This document shows, piece by piece, positions 1 to 9,721 of a DNA stretch of 64,000 bases. The notes under the pieces are model-generated. The model did no database searches. It was not told the DNA's origin and was given only the letters and a program-made list of their open reading frames with translations. Numbering within the stretch: position 1 is the first letter of the stretch; every line of letters begins with the position of its first letter. Source of the stretch: CAVPDE01 sp963702565 (GTDB lineage: Bacteria; Desulfobacterota; DSM-4660; Desulfatiglandales; HGW-15); the NCBI GenBank assembly GCA_963702565.1, contig CAVPDE010000029.1, forward strand, positions 1 through 64,000. The letters are read 5' to 3'. Both the position numbers and the translations under genes were made by a program.

Positions 1-25
1 AACGACGGTTTCCGCCCCCGGGCCT

Positions 26-368
26 TTAGACCGCCGCACTCCCGGTTTCACCGGTGCGGATGCGGATGACTTCGGCGACCGGATAGACAAAGATCTTACC
101 GTCGCCGATGCGCCCGGTCCGGGCCTGTTCAATAATGGTTTTAGTGACGCTCTCCGCTTTCTCATCGGTGACCACGATTTCAATTTTGACCTTGGGAAGG
201 AAATCCACCTGGTATTCCATGCCCTAAAAGACTTCCGCAATGGGCGCCTTTCTGGTGGCCAAAACCTTTTACTTCCGTCACCGTCACGCCCTCGATGCTC
301 ATCTTGTGCAAGGCCTCTTTCACCGGCTCCAGTTTGAAGGGCTGAATAATGGCTTCTATCTTCTTCAT
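26..368 (-). pseudogene. glnK: Nitrogen regulatory protein PII, frameshifted
   Basis: PII is a small trimeric signalling protein that senses 2-oxoglutarate, ATP and ADP and blocks the ammonium channel AmtB. The N-terminal part starts at 368 with the family opening MKKIEAIIQPFKLEPVKEAL. The C-terminal part in another frame holds DFLPKVKIEIVV, ARTGRIGDGKIFV and VIRIRTGE. Together they give the normal length of about 112 residues. The break is at about 220-270, in the T-loop: one base is out of frame, and an in-frame TAG sits where family members have an arginine just before GMEYQV. It lies 21 bp downstream of amtB, the usual amtB-glnK pairing, and probably shares its sigma-54 promoter. Either a decayed gene or sequence error; the family call itself is secure. 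Confidence 0.85.
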
Positions 369-389
369 AACAGTATCCTCCTTTTATAA

Positions 390-1603
390 TTACAGGCTGT
401 AACCGGTTTCCTGGTGCTCCGCCAGATCCAACCCTGTTTCTTCTTCGTTAGCCTTGACTCTCAGCCCCATGGTGGCGTCCAGAATTTTAAGAGCATAAGG
501 TCATAACAAAAGAGAAACCAGAGCCACCCCAACCGCGAACAGCTGGATGCCAAACTGGGCCGATTGCCGAAAAACAACCCATCGGCGCCGGCCTCATTGA
601 TAGCTTTAGAGGCAAACAGGCCGGTGGCCAAAGCGCCCCAGATGCCGCCCACCATATGCACGCCCACCACGTCCAAAGCATCATCGTAACCAGCTTCGGC
701 TTGATCAGGACCGCCATGTAGCAAAGACTCCTGCCAGGGGTCCGATAATAATAGCAGATCGGACCCACGAAACCCGCCGCCGGCGTAATCGCCACCAGGC
801 CGGCCACCGCTCCTGAGGCGATGCCCGACATGGTGGGTTTGCCGGACCAGCCATTCAACGATCATCCAGCTCAACGCCGGGCCGCAGGTGGCAAAGTGAG
901 TAGTGACAAAGGCCACGGCCGCCAGGCCATTCGCCGCCAGAGCGCTGCCGGCATTAAAGCCGAACCAGCCGAACCACAGGATTCCGGCCCCCAACACTGT
1001 CATGGGCAGGTTGTGGGGAATCATCGCTTCCGTGCCATAACCCTGGCGCCGTCCAATGATCAGGGCCGCAGCCAGTGCCGCAATACCGGCGTTAATGTGG
1101 ACGACCGTGCCCCCGGCAAAATCCAGGGCTCCCAGACCTTTGAGCCAACCGCCATCACCCCAGACCCAGTGCGCCACCGGATCATACACCAGCGTGGCCC
1201 ATAGTAAGCTGAAGACCAGAAAGGTGCTGAACTTAAACCGCTCCACCCAGGAACCGATGATCAGGGCCGGAGTGATAATGGCAAACATGGCCTGAAAGAC
1301 CATAAAGGCCTGATGGGGAATGGTTTCAGAATAAGTCTTGAAAGGTTCAGCGCCGACGCCCTGCAGTCCCAGGTAACCGAGATTACCGATGAGGCCGCTG
1401 CCGGTGTCCGGGCCAAAAGCCAGACTGTAGCCGAAGAGGGCCCACTGCACCCCGATCAACCCGATCATAATGTAATTTTGCAGCAAGGTGTTCAAGATGT
1501 TCTTGCTGCGCGCCATGCCGCCATAAAAAAGCGCCAACCCGGGGGTCATAAACAAGACCAGAGCCGCGGAGACTAAGACAAAGGCAGTGTCACCAGAATT
1601 CAT
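390..1603 (-). pseudogene. amtB: Ammonium transporter AmtB, frameshifted
   Basis: This is an Amt-family channel of the inner membrane that takes up ammonium. The first 260 codons are intact and carry the family motifs LALFYGG, GTVVHINAG and WFGWFGFNAGS. From about 850 downward the reading frame is lost and regained. MSGIASGAVAGLVAITPAAGFVGP is read in a second frame, and VGVHMVGGIWGALATGLF returns in the first. The C-terminal tail ending ETGLDLAEHQETGYSL lies in another frame and stops at 390. At least three indels are needed to join these into one protein of about 400 residues, the usual Amt length. The gene sits directly upstream of the PII gene and behind a sigma-54 promoter, as expected for nitrogen control. 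Confidence 0.85.
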
Positions 1604-1656
1604 AAAAAAACCCTCCTTAAGAATAACAAATGATTTCTTGATTTCCTGCCTAAGAT

Positions 1657-1673
1657 AGCAATATCGGTGCCAA
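1657..1673 (-). promoter_or_regulatory. Sigma-54 (RpoN) promoter for amtB-glnK
   Basis: Read on the minus strand the site is TTGGCACCGATATTGCT. It fits the -24/-12 consensus YTGGCACGRNNNTTGCW at all fixed positions except one, with the required spacing between GG and GC. It lies 54 bp upstream of the amtB start codon. Sigma-54 promoters on amtB-glnK are classic targets of NtrC under nitrogen limitation. I could not identify a clear NtrC enhancer in the 290 bp upstream. Confidence 0.8.
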
Positions 1674-1966
1674 CTTTAATTTGTAATTAATTCAGCTTGT
1701 TATAACTTCGACCAATTACATATTTGTACAATGCCTAACATGGCAATACATAATTGTAATATCTGCGAGATTTCAGTGCCAACTGTTTTGGGGAGAGGGT
1801 ACAGCAGATGCGGCAGGCTTGGCCTGGGCCGGAGCGTGGGTGAAGTGTTTTGATGCTTACAGTTTCAAGTTGTCGTTTGATGGTTGAGATGGAAGCCAGG
1901 GGGCCAGGGATTCAGGCATCGTGCCTGGGGATCCTTGGTCTCCTCTTCCACCTCGCTTGCCCTCGG
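1674..1966. other. Intergenic region upstream of amtB
   Basis: This AT-rich stretch separates the end of the Roco gene from the sigma-54 promoter of amtB. A second TTGGCAC element occurs at 1776-1782 on the minus strand, but its GC dinucleotide is two bases out of phase, so it is probably not a second promoter. No gene was recognised here. It is the natural place for activator binding sites. Confidence 0.4.
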
Positions 1967-4724
1967 TCAGCGTTGGCGAAGTTCCTGAAGGACCTTTTCG
2001 ATGCCGTCGGCCACCTGCCGCCAGGCGTAATCCCGGTCGGGCCAGAGCGTCACCGCCTTGCCGTCTTTGGGAAGGGCCTGGAGTTTGCCGAAGGGCGCTG
2101 CATGCCAGTTCACGTCCCGGACGATGATCGGGATGACTCTGGCCTCTATCGTTTCATGCCGTTCCAAAGCCCTTTTCATTTCAATATCGTAACAGTAATC
2201 CGAGGCGATGAAATCAGCGCTCACCAGGAGGAGAATGATGCCGGCATGCTCCAGGTTACCGTCGATTTTCCCCTTCCAATCCTCTCCGGGTTGTATCAGG
2301 CGGTCGTGCCATAGTTTGATAAGTCCCTGGCGTTGGAAGATTTTCAGGTGGGTGCCCAACTCCTGTCGGAGCTCGTCGTCTTTGTGGGAATAGCTGACGA
2401 ACACCTGGATCTCCGCCTCTTCCTTGCCTCTCACCGGCCCGGCACGCCTTGCTCCTTCCAGGTCCACGCCGCCCAGCAGCTCCTGCACGCCTAATATAAA
2501 AACCGAGCCCATGGCCATTTTCGGAAATTCATTCACCCCGTTGGCTTCAAAGGCCAGCAGTTCCTGGTAGGAGACCGCCGCCTCCGGATATTGGGGCAGC
2601 GGCACCATTTCCTGGGGCTGAAAAGTGAAGCTGCGGTGCAGGTGATCGAAATCAGAGCGGATCACCGCCAGGAGGCGCCTGCGACCCGACTGGGGGCCGT
2701 TGACGAGGATGCTGACCGTTTTATCCTGTTTATCTGCCTTCACCAAAGCCTGGCACCCTTCGAATTTCAGGATGACCCCGGTGCGCCAGCGGGGCTGGCC
2801 GGCGCTGAGCACGTGGGTGCGGACGATGAACCGGGGCAGGAGCCCTTCCGGCAAAATAGGGTACTGGTAGCGGAAGTTCAGACAGGGGGCTGGCTGGAAA
2901 GCTGCTGCGGCCTCAGGCTCCTGTTTGTCCAGGAGGTCCGGCAGCAGGTAGTGGCCCTCCTCATCGGGGAAGCTGAAGCAGAGCTCGAACCGGCGCATCA
3001 AATCCAGGAGAAAAGGCTGACGCTCCCGGGGATAGGCGGCGGGGTCCAGGATGCCGGCCAAATCATTGAGCTGCAGCTCCCCCTGGTTTTTGGCCACGGT
3101 CTCGGCCCGGAGGATCTGATAGACCCCTTCGGTGAGCCAGTGGGGGTTCAGGACGTGCATGTCCCGGAGGCGGGGGTCGTCCTTGTAGTTCAGAGCAAGG
3201 CCCAGCCGGTGCAGGTGCCCGGCCAGGGATTCCTGGGCCTCCAGGTCGGTTTCCCCCAAGCCAGAACAAATCTTTTGGTATTCGGGGAAGGTCAGGTAGT
3301 TCTCCGTCATGCCCGCCAGCCGCTCTTTGATGTCGAACCAGGCGGCCGGGAAGGCGTCCCGGAGGCCAGACAGGCGGTCGGTCTCCCGCTGGATGACTTG
3401 CCGCAGGTCGTGCGAGGCCGGAGCCGTCCGAACAATCTGTCGCCACGAAGTCAGCGATCTCCGGGAACTTTTGCCGCAGACCCCGGCGGTTGACATCAAA
3501 GGCATGGAGTTTGATCTTATTCAGCACCACTACTACCGGGGAGTCGCCGCCAAAGCTCTGGATCAGGTTCAGCCAGTAGTCGGCGTCGTGCTCCTCCTGG
3601 CCCTGGCGGCCGTTGAGCACCAACAGGTAGAGGCTGCGCCGGGTCAGGAAGAACTGGTGGGTGGCGTGCATGATCTCCTGGCCGCCAAAGTCCCAAACGT
3701 GGAGCCTAATCGACTCGCCGCCGGGGAGGGTCAGCGGCCACTGGGTGATCTGGATGCCCTTGGTCTCCGGCTCGGCCGGGTCGAAGCGGTCATGCACCAG
3801 GCGGTTCACCAGGCAGGTCTTGCCCACCTCCCCGAAGCCCACCAGAATGAGCTTGGCCTCGTGCAGGGGGCGGCTGGCTTTCGCGAGTGCGAAAGTAGTA
3901 GTCCAAGATGGCCCAAGGAGTAATGGGAGATTCTTTGCGATACAATCCAAAATCTACGCTTAGACCAAGTAATTCCGGTGGTAAACCGAGGGCTTCGTTG
4001 CCAGTAAGAAAGAGTTCTTTTAAAGAAGAAAGCATTTTTAATGATTCTGGCAATGTCTTAAGCTTGTTATCACTGACGTTTAAACTCCAAAGCTCGGTCA
4101 ACTGTCCAATTGACTCCGGCAGGGTGGTCAGCTGGTTGCCGCTGAGATTAAGTAATTCCAGCCCGGTCAACTGGCCCAGGGACTCCGGCAGGGTGGTAAG
4201 CTGGTTGCGCAGAGGTAAAGTTTCTGCAGCCCGGTCAACTGCCCCAGGGACTCCGGCAGGGTGGTGAGCTGGTTGTCGCTGAGGTCAAGTGTCTGCAGCC
4301 CGGTCAACTGGCCCAGGGACTCCGGCAGGGTGGTCAGCTGGTTGTCTCTGAGGTCAAGTGTCTGCAGCCCGGTCAATTGGCCCAGGGACTCCGGCAGGGT
4401 GGTCAGCTGGTTGCCGCTGAGGTAAAGTTTCTGCAGCCCGGTCAACTGGCCCAGGGACTCCGGCAGGGTGGTGAGCTGGTTGCCTTTGAGGTAAAGTGTC
4501 TGCAGCCCGGTCAACTGGCCCAGGGACTCCGGCAGGCTGGTCAGCTGGTTGCTGCCGAGGTAAAGTTCCTGCAGCCCGGTCAATTGGCCCAGGGACTCCG
4601 GCAAAGACGTCAGCCCCAGATTTGACAAGTTTAAAAGAACCGCCAGCTCCTGAAGGGCCTCCTGAATCCGACGTTCAGCTTCTTCCTGCACTTTGCCTTT
4701 TTTGCGCCTTAGCCACTCAAGCAT
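1967..4724 (-). pseudogene. LRR-Roc-COR-TIR (Roco family) protein, frameshifted
   Basis: Four overlapping frame segments form one protein of about 920 residues. The order is: a short charged N-terminus, about nine leucine-rich repeats of 23 residues (LPESLGQLTGLQ..L.L..NQLTT), and a Roc GTPase with P-loop GFGEVGKT, DFGGQE and NKIK. A COR domain follows, then a C-terminal TIR domain opening with IQVFVSYSHKDDELR and keeping the glutamate in SDYCYDIEMK, where TIR NADases have their catalytic Glu. Frame breaks fall at about 4205 (inside an LRR unit), 3885 (LRR to Roc) and 3420 (Roc to COR). Roco proteins are GTP-regulated switches, and bacterial TIR domains often degrade NAD in defence. A defence role here is inference. 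No obvious partner gene is adjacent. Confidence 0.8.
4120..4610 (-). repeat. Tandem 69-bp repeats encoding leucine-rich repeats
   Basis: About seven near-identical 69-bp units (23 codons) are repeated head to tail. Each contains the plus-strand string CCAGGGACTCCGGCAGGGTG and encodes one LRR. The homogeneity at DNA level suggests recent expansion or homogenisation. It also makes the stretch prone to slippage and to assembly error; one of the frame breaks of the host gene falls in this array. Confidence 0.8.
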
Positions 4725-4835
4725 GACCAGTCTCCCTTCGAGTAATTAGCTTAGGACAGCAGTTCATAAATTCGCTAACGTATTCTCCCCTCTCCCACGC
4801 TTGCGGGGAAAAGGGTTAGGGTCAATGCTGTTGAA

Positions 4836-5918
4836 TTAAGCATTGCCGGTTTTTTTGAGTTTGGCAGTGGACCATTTATTAATTGCTCTTTTAGTGACCC
4901 TGACGTGGGAGGGTCTTGGTGATTTGGGACGATAATATTTAACTCTAACTATTTCTTGCAAGATTTCGGTAAAAATTATTATTGCCTTTTCAGGGTTTTC
5001 CGGGGCCAAAACAGCAGCCTCAGACGCCAGAGTCATGATGGCGTTTTTAAACTGGAGTTCTTTTACCCTACTTTCAAAAATCTCGGCGGACAGAACCATT
5101 AGAGTTCTGGAAATGACTGACATAATCGCCGTGGGAAGGAGTTCTTGTTTGATGCTATTACAGGTATGACCATGAAATCTCTCGATTTCCAAGACACTCT
5201 TTTCATCTCGATAATATGTTTCTATTTCCCAACGTCTGAAATAGAGATCGATGATTTCCTGGCGGGGATATTTTCTTCTGTCCCAGAGATTGGTTAGAAT
5301 TACTGTGATATTAACTGTCCGGGCTTTTTAATGGAACAACTCTTACTTTTAATGATTTCAGTTTGTTGTGCTGCTGGCACGACACCTTCTGACGATATTT
5401 ATTTTGAGGGTTGAGGAAGATAATGTCTTCCTCCTTGTTCGTCTTGATGAACTTTTCCACGGCCGGGAAGGTGGACTGACTCGGACAACGAATCATAAAG
5501 TATCCAGGATACTTTCGTGTATTTTGAGGATAAATTCATAGCTGGGATAACCACGATCAAAAAATAACCGGACTATTGGCGGGGATCAAGTGGAGCATGT
5601 TTTGGGCTGCCTGGCGCTCCGAAGTGTCAAGGGGTCCAATATGTCTGGCAACTGGAAAACGGCGGAAAACATCGTAAACGGTAGAAACCAAACATTGAGG
5701 ATAATGGCCTTTACCGGCATACTGCAATCCGCTGTGCGGATTGATCGAGTCTTCGACGTGGGTCGGGTGGCCGGCGAGATTAAACATTTCTTCATGCAGC
5801 ATACCGGCGACGGACACCTGGCGGAGCCTTTTATCGGCCACTTTCTCTGGGAGTATGCCTGCCATTTTCCTGAACAAACAGTGCCTTTAAGTCCATTACG
5901 CGCCGCGTTCCGTTTCAC
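4836..5918 (-). mobile_element. IS4-type transposase relic
   Basis: Three separate frames read parts of one DDE transposase. The 5' part holds YPQCLVSTVYDVFRRF, with a probable first catalytic Asp. The middle holds FDRGYPSYEFIL and then the phrase MIRCPSQSTFP. The 3' part holds LYFRRWEIETYYRDEKSVLE and RFHGHTCNSIKQELLP, the YREK-like region of IS4 enzymes. Breaks lie near 5570, 5510 and 5310. The protein cannot be made intact from this sequence. I could not identify terminal inverted repeats or a target duplication by eye, so the element borders are unknown. It separates the Roco gene from the HAD gene. Confidence 0.75.
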
Positions 5919-6019
5919 ATGGGGCTCACGCTCCTGCGGATCGCCCGCAACTCATGGGTTACTGAAAAATACAGGCGGCAGTTGCTGGATAAGCAAAGAA
6001 AACGCTCATGTAGTGCATC

Positions 6020-6756
6020 ATGACAATAAAAGGCATTCTTTTGATCTCTATGGAACATTGATCGACATAGAGACCGATGAGTCTCTGGAAGAGATCTACC
6101 GTGCTATTGCCCATTATCTGACCTACCAGGGAATATACCTGCACCGGTGGGAGGTGCGGGATCGTTATTATGCGATTATGAAACAGCAGAAAGAAGATCA
6201 GAGAGAGGAATTTCCGGAAGTAGACGTGAAAGCCATCTGGAACCGGTTCCTCAGGCAGGAAGGCATAAAAGCGCCATCCACTCGTAAGAAGCTGGCCACG
6301 ACTCTCGCCCATCTCTACCGAGCAATCTCCCGGAAACGGCTCCGACTTTACCCGGGAGTGAAGAGGGTGCTGGACGAACTTCGCCCCACCTACCGCATAG
6401 CTGTTGTTTCTGATGCCCAGCCCTGTTGGGCCCTGCCCGAGATGAAGGCCGTAGGAATCAACGGCTATTTCGACCCTATCATTATCTCCGCGAATTACGG
6501 ATTCAGGAAACCTGATAGAAGGCTTTTTGAAACAGCCCTGGACACTATGGAACTCGTGGGGGCGGAGGTCATCTATGTGGGGAACGACATGTACCGGGAT
6601 ATTTGCGGGGCCAGTCAGCTCGGCATCAAGACCATCTTCGTCAATTCCAACCAGGGAGCCAAATGTCATGAGAATGTAATCCCCGACTACTTCGCGTGCC
6701 GATTTGAGGAGGTCCTCAAGGGAGTGGAAGCATTGGGAGGAGCGCTGCCTCTGTAG
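6020..6756 (+). pseudogene. HAD-family hydrolase, single-base frameshift near start
   Basis: This is a haloacid dehalogenase-superfamily phosphatase or dehalogenase of about 245 residues. Motif I is SFDLYGTLID, motif II VVSDAQ, motif III the lysine in GFRKPD, and motif IV GNDMYRD. The ATG at 6020 starts MTIKGIL but runs out of frame at the TTTT run at 6039-6042. Adding one T restores MTIKGILFDLYGTLID, so this is probably a homopolymer error or a very recent mutation. Without the correction the open frame extends upstream into transposase sequence, which is meaningless. In motif I the second Asp of the usual DxDGT is replaced by Tyr (DLYGT), as in 2-haloacid dehalogenases and some related phosphatases. 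The substrate is unknown. Confidence 0.8.
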
Positions 6757-6878
6757 TCACCGAACCCTCGATTGCTTATGGTGATTCTAAGGCTTCCCGC
6801 TTGGATAAAGCCTTTGGCACCATGGAAAAGATATCCTACTGGACAACTCGACGGTGATTTTTCAAGGGGGGAGAAGGT

Positions 6879-7304
6879 ATGACCAAAGAAAATCCAGGGA
6901 TAAAACAAATCAGGGTTCAAAATCGCCGGGTCCACTTGGCCAATGAAAGAACGTTCCTCGCCTGGATTCGCACCGCCATCGGCATCATGGCCTTTGGTTT
7001 TGTGGTGGAAAAATTCAGTTTGTTTCTGAAATACCTTGCCCATTATTTGATTAAGGCAACGCCGGCTGGGTCACCTGCTGTTGAGCATGCCCCTTGGAGC
7101 CCTGGCTATTCGTCATTATTGGGAATGACGCTGATCGGTTTGGGGGCTTTCATGGGGGTCTTGGCGTTCATCCGCTACAAACGGGTGGAAAAGCAGATCG
7201 ATGAAGACACCTATCATTCTTCTCTGATATTGGACATTCTCTTGACGACCTCGATCACGTCAATCGGGCTGTTCCTGATGATTTATCTGTGGCACGCGGT
7301 GTAG
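6879..7304 (+). CDS. DUF202 (YidH-like) small membrane protein
   Basis: This 141-residue protein carries the DUF202 signature at its start: LANERTFLAWIRTAIGIMAFGF. Three hydrophobic segments are visible, at about residues 28-48, 80-100 and 115-140. Family members are inner-membrane proteins of unknown biochemical role. The start codon is preceded by GGGGGGAGAAGG, a good ribosome site. It sits alone between the HAD gene and hsp20. Confidence 0.8.
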   Translation: MTKENPGIKQIRVQNRRVHLANERTFLAWIRTAIGIMAFGFVVEKFSLFLKYLAHYLIKATPAGSPAVEHAPWSPGYSSLLGMTLIGLGAFMGVLAFIRYKRVEKQIDEDTYHSSLILDILLTTSITSIGLFLMIYLWHAV

Positions 7305-7490
7305 AATAAACCATCTGGCCGAACCTCTCGGTCTCGCGGTGATTCTCCGTTGTAGGACCGTACTACTAAGGGACAGCTCTCCCGCCTCCCCAATTCCCAC
7401 GGTCCCGGATATTGACTGAACAAAGTCAGTGATTATCGTTTCCGCAGAGCGGCGAGCAGCCGCGTAATGAATGGAAGGGAGGTGAAAAAT

Positions 7491-7928
7491 ATGGCAAGAA
7501 TGCTTGATGTAGTTCCTGTGAGCGTCAGATCGACCCTGCCTCTCTTTGATCGGGTATTTGACGATCTATTCTATCCCTATCCTGTCAGTTACGCTGCGGA
7601 GTGCGCTGACTGGGTTCCTGCTTCGGATATCGCGGAAACCGGGAAGGAATATGTTGTGAGTATGGAAGCTCCCGGGATTGACATGAACAAGACGGAACTG
7701 ACCTTTACCGGGGGTATGTTGACCGTGAAAGGTGAGAAGATCAAAGAATCCAAAGAGGATGAATGCTGCCATTGTGCAGAGCGGTATTCCGGAACCTTTG
7801 AACGAAGCTTTCACGTTTCCGATAAGGTCGATGGGGATAAGATCGATGCCACCTACAAAGACGGAATTCTGAAGGTGGTTCTGCCCAAGAGCGAAGAGAG
7901 CAGTGTGAAGAAAATCCAAATTCACTAA
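7491..7928 (+). CDS. Hsp20 / alpha-crystallin small heat-shock protein
   Basis: This ATP-independent holdase binds unfolding proteins in the cytoplasm. The alpha-crystallin domain spans about residues 45-145, with YVVSMEAPGIDMNKTEL, the ERSFHVSDKVDGDKIDA strand pair and the closing GILKVVLPK. An upstream in-frame ATG exists at 7467, but the GGGAGGTG ribosome site lies directly before the ATG at 7491, so the later start is preferred (145 residues). A strong hairpin terminator follows. The C-terminus ends KKIQIH, a form of the I-x-I tail used in oligomer assembly. Confidence 0.9.
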   Translation: MARMLDVVPVSVRSTLPLFDRVFDDLFYPYPVSYAAECADWVPASDIAETGKEYVVSMEAPGIDMNKTELTFTGGMLTVKGEKIKESKEDECCHCAERYSGTFERSFHVSDKVDGDKIDATYKDGILKVVLPKSEESSVKKIQIH

Positions 7929-7963
7929 CATTGAAACAGAGCCTGCTTCAGAGGCTTGAGATA

Positions 7964-7999
7964 AAAGAGAGGGCGCTTTCCAAGAGGCGCCCTCTTTCA
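7964..7999 (+). terminator. Rho-independent terminator after hsp20
   Basis: A perfect 9-bp stem, AGAGGGCGC at 7968-7976 and GCGCCCTCT at 7987-7995, encloses a 10-nt loop and is followed by a short T-rich stretch. It lies about 40 bp after the hsp20 stop codon. Confidence 0.8.
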
Positions 8000-8087
8000 T
8001 TCAGGGAATACAGCCCTATCTGGGATTTGACATGGGTGAAACCATTGTTATGTTTTTGGCAAATGAATAGAAAGGGAGGTGATGACC

Positions 8088-8399
8088 ATGCTGGCATGTG
8101 AACGTCCTCACAGAAAAATGTTGCCCACTCCGGTCCACCTTCAAATCCATGAAGATCTTGACTTCATGAAGGCACAACGCATCGCGAAGGACCAGGCAAA
8201 AGCTTACTACAGTGATTCCATGCTCCTGAGCTGGTTTGACAAGAAGAGCGGGCGCTACTCGCCACACGAGGCCGAGTGCTGCATTGAAGGAAAACCGAGC
8301 TGGGTCGAGTACGCGAGATCGCGAGGCGGAAACCTCACGATAGACATCAACAATGAAGACTTTGTCTTTGTGTTTACGGGAAAACCGGACCTCTCCTGA
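8088..8399 (+). CDS. Small AF1514-like (DUF5619) protein
   Basis: This short cytoplasmic protein of about 103 residues resembles the AF1514/DUF5619 family. Family-like features are the HLQIHEDLDFMKAQRIAKDQA segment, MLLSWFDKKSGRYSP, a conserved-looking ECC pair and the closing GGNLTIDINNEDFVFVF. The function of the family is not known. Possible starts are GTG 8079, ATG 8082 and ATG 8088. The last is chosen because GGGAGG lies at the right distance upstream. It is a single gene followed by a GC-rich hairpin. Confidence 0.65.
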   Translation: MLACERPHRKMLPTPVHLQIHEDLDFMKAQRIAKDQAKAYYSDSMLLSWFDKKSGRYSPHEAECCIEGKPSWVEYARSRGGNLTIDINNEDFVFVFTGKPDLS

Positions 8400-8416
8400 A
8401 CAAGGGGAGCCCTTGA

Positions 8417-8459
8417 AAATCCCCCCTGCCCCTATGACGAATAGGGGAGAGGGGGATTT
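8417..8459. terminator. GC-rich hairpin, possible terminator
   Basis: AAATCCCCC ... CCCCTAT pairs with ATAGGGG ... GGGGGATTT around a 5-nt loop. A symmetric 3-nt internal bulge separates the two stem halves. The A/T flanks make it usable as a terminator in either direction. Similar C-rich/G-rich hairpins occur after the citrate synthase gene. Confidence 0.6.
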
Positions 8460-8535
8460 GCGTTTTCGTATTCATGCACAGCGGGGTCAGGTGAATTGAG
8501 ATCAAGAGGCCGCTGCTCAGTCAAAGGAGAATGCT

Positions 8536-9564
8536 ATGAAGGCTCTCCACTTTCTTCAACACGGTGAGTTGGATGTCGTGCGGTATGGAGATGTCCCTGA
8601 TCCTGCGCTGCAAGCGGGACAGGTTTTGGTAAAGGTTCGTGCCTGCGCCATCAACCATCTGGACATCTGGGTGAGGCGAGGTTGGCCGGGCCTGAAATTG
8701 GCGATGCCTCACTGGTGCGGGGCGGACGTGGCAGGCGAAGTGGCTCAGCTGGGTGAGGGTGTCACCGGATGGACGATCGGCCGTAAGGTGGTGGTGGACC
8801 CCGGAGTCAGCACCACAGAGGATGAGTTTACGCGGCGGGGAGAGGCCTCTGTCAGTCCTGGCTACCACATCCTGGGAGAGCAGGTCAGGGGAGGAGCCGC
8901 AGAGTATCTTGCGGTGCCGGCAGCTAACCTGCTTCCCATGCCTGAAACTCTGGATTTTCCCGAGGCGGCAGCCCCGCTACTGGTCAGCCTTGCAGCATGG
9001 CGCATGCTCATCCATCGGGCGAGACCCAAGGTTGGAGAATCCGTCCTCATCGTGGGCGCAGGGGGCGGGGTCAATTCCATGGCCATCCAGATCGCAAAGC
9101 TGGCCGGCGCAAGGGTTTACGTAATCTGCGGGAACGGGCAAAAAGCGCATCGGGCCAGGGAACTCGGGGCCGATGTCACGATAGATCGGAGCCGCGGGGA
9201 CTGGGTGAAAGAGGTCTACCGGCTGACGAACAAGCGCGGGGTAGACGTGGTGGTCGACAATGTGGGCAAGGCTACCCTAACCGGCAGCATGCAGGCTGTT
9301 GCGAGAGGCGGCAGGATCGTGATCATCGGCAACACGTCGGGACCACAAGCGGAAATCGATATCCGTTACATCTTCGGGAAGCAGATCAGCCTGATCGGCA
9401 GCACCATGGGCAGTCATCAGGACTTCCGCGATGTGACGTCGCTCCTGTGGGCCGGAAAACTCAAACCGGTGATCGACCGGGTCATGCCGCTGCGCGAAGG
9501 CATTGAGGCCTACAGGATTATGGAGAGGGGGGAGCAGTTTGGGAAGATTGTCCTGATACCATAG
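8536..9564 (+). CDS. MDR-superfamily zinc-type alcohol dehydrogenase / quinone oxidoreductase
   Basis: This 342-residue NAD(P)H-dependent medium-chain dehydrogenase has an N-terminal GroES-like catalytic domain (about residues 1-130, GADVAGEVAQLGEGV) and a Rossmann domain opening VLIVGAGGGVNSMAIQIAKLAGA. The four structural-zinc cysteines of classical alcohol dehydrogenases are absent, although CGAD and GYHILGEQVRGGAAEYL resemble the zinc ADH pattern. Substrate is unknown. AAAGGAGAATGCT precedes the ATG. It converges on the acyl-CoA dehydrogenase gene across a short-repeat array. Confidence 0.8.
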   Translation: MKALHFLQHGELDVVRYGDVPDPALQAGQVLVKVRACAINHLDIWVRRGWPGLKLAMPHWCGADVAGEVAQLGEGVTGWTIGRKVVVDPGVSTTEDEFTRRGEASVSPGYHILGEQVRGGAAEYLAVPAANLLPMPETLDFPEAAAPLLVSLAAWRMLIHRARPKVGESVLIVGAGGGVNSMAIQIAKLAGARVYVICGNGQKAHRARELGADVTIDRSRGDWVKEVYRLTNKRGVDVVVDNVGKATLTGSMQAVARGGRIVIIGNTSGPQAEIDIRYIFGKQISLIGSTMGSHQDFRDVTSLLWAGKLKPVIDRVMPLREGIEAYRIMERGEQFGKIVLIP

Positions 9565-9569
9565 AAGAA

Positions 9570-9609
9570 GTGCCTAAAATGTCTAAAGTGCGCTAAAGTG
9601 CCTAAAGTT
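9570..9609. repeat. Short tandem array, 9-nt unit GTGCCTAAA
   Basis: Four degenerate copies of GTGCCTAAA stand in a row between two convergent genes: GTGCCTAAA, ATGTCTAAA, GTGCGCTAAA, GTGCCTAAA. Beyond it, up to 9721, the gap holds A/G-rich low-complexity sequence and two copies of a GGACAACTGA-like word. No gene is visible. It belongs to the recurring type of intergenic short-repeat array described in the findings. Confidence 0.6.
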
Positions 9610-9721
9610 GAAAAGAGAGAATACAGAAGACGGTAGACAGAAGAAAGAAGGTGCAAGGCACTCGGTCCAAGGTACACGAAGAGATTTTAGGGCAACTGAC
9701 AATGGACCACGGACAACTGAC

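Noticed and set aside
1776..1782. Second TTGGCAC word upstream of amtB
   Set aside because: The matching GC dinucleotide is two bases out of phase, so it does not form a sigma-54 promoter.
2591..3493. A 300-codon plus-strand frame opposite the Roco gene
   Set aside because: It lacks any domain and overlaps convincing COR sequence on the minus strand.
5590..6019. Upstream extension of the HAD frame
   Set aside because: It runs antisense through the transposase relic. The HAD family begins at the ATG at 6020 once a one-base slip in a T-run is allowed for.
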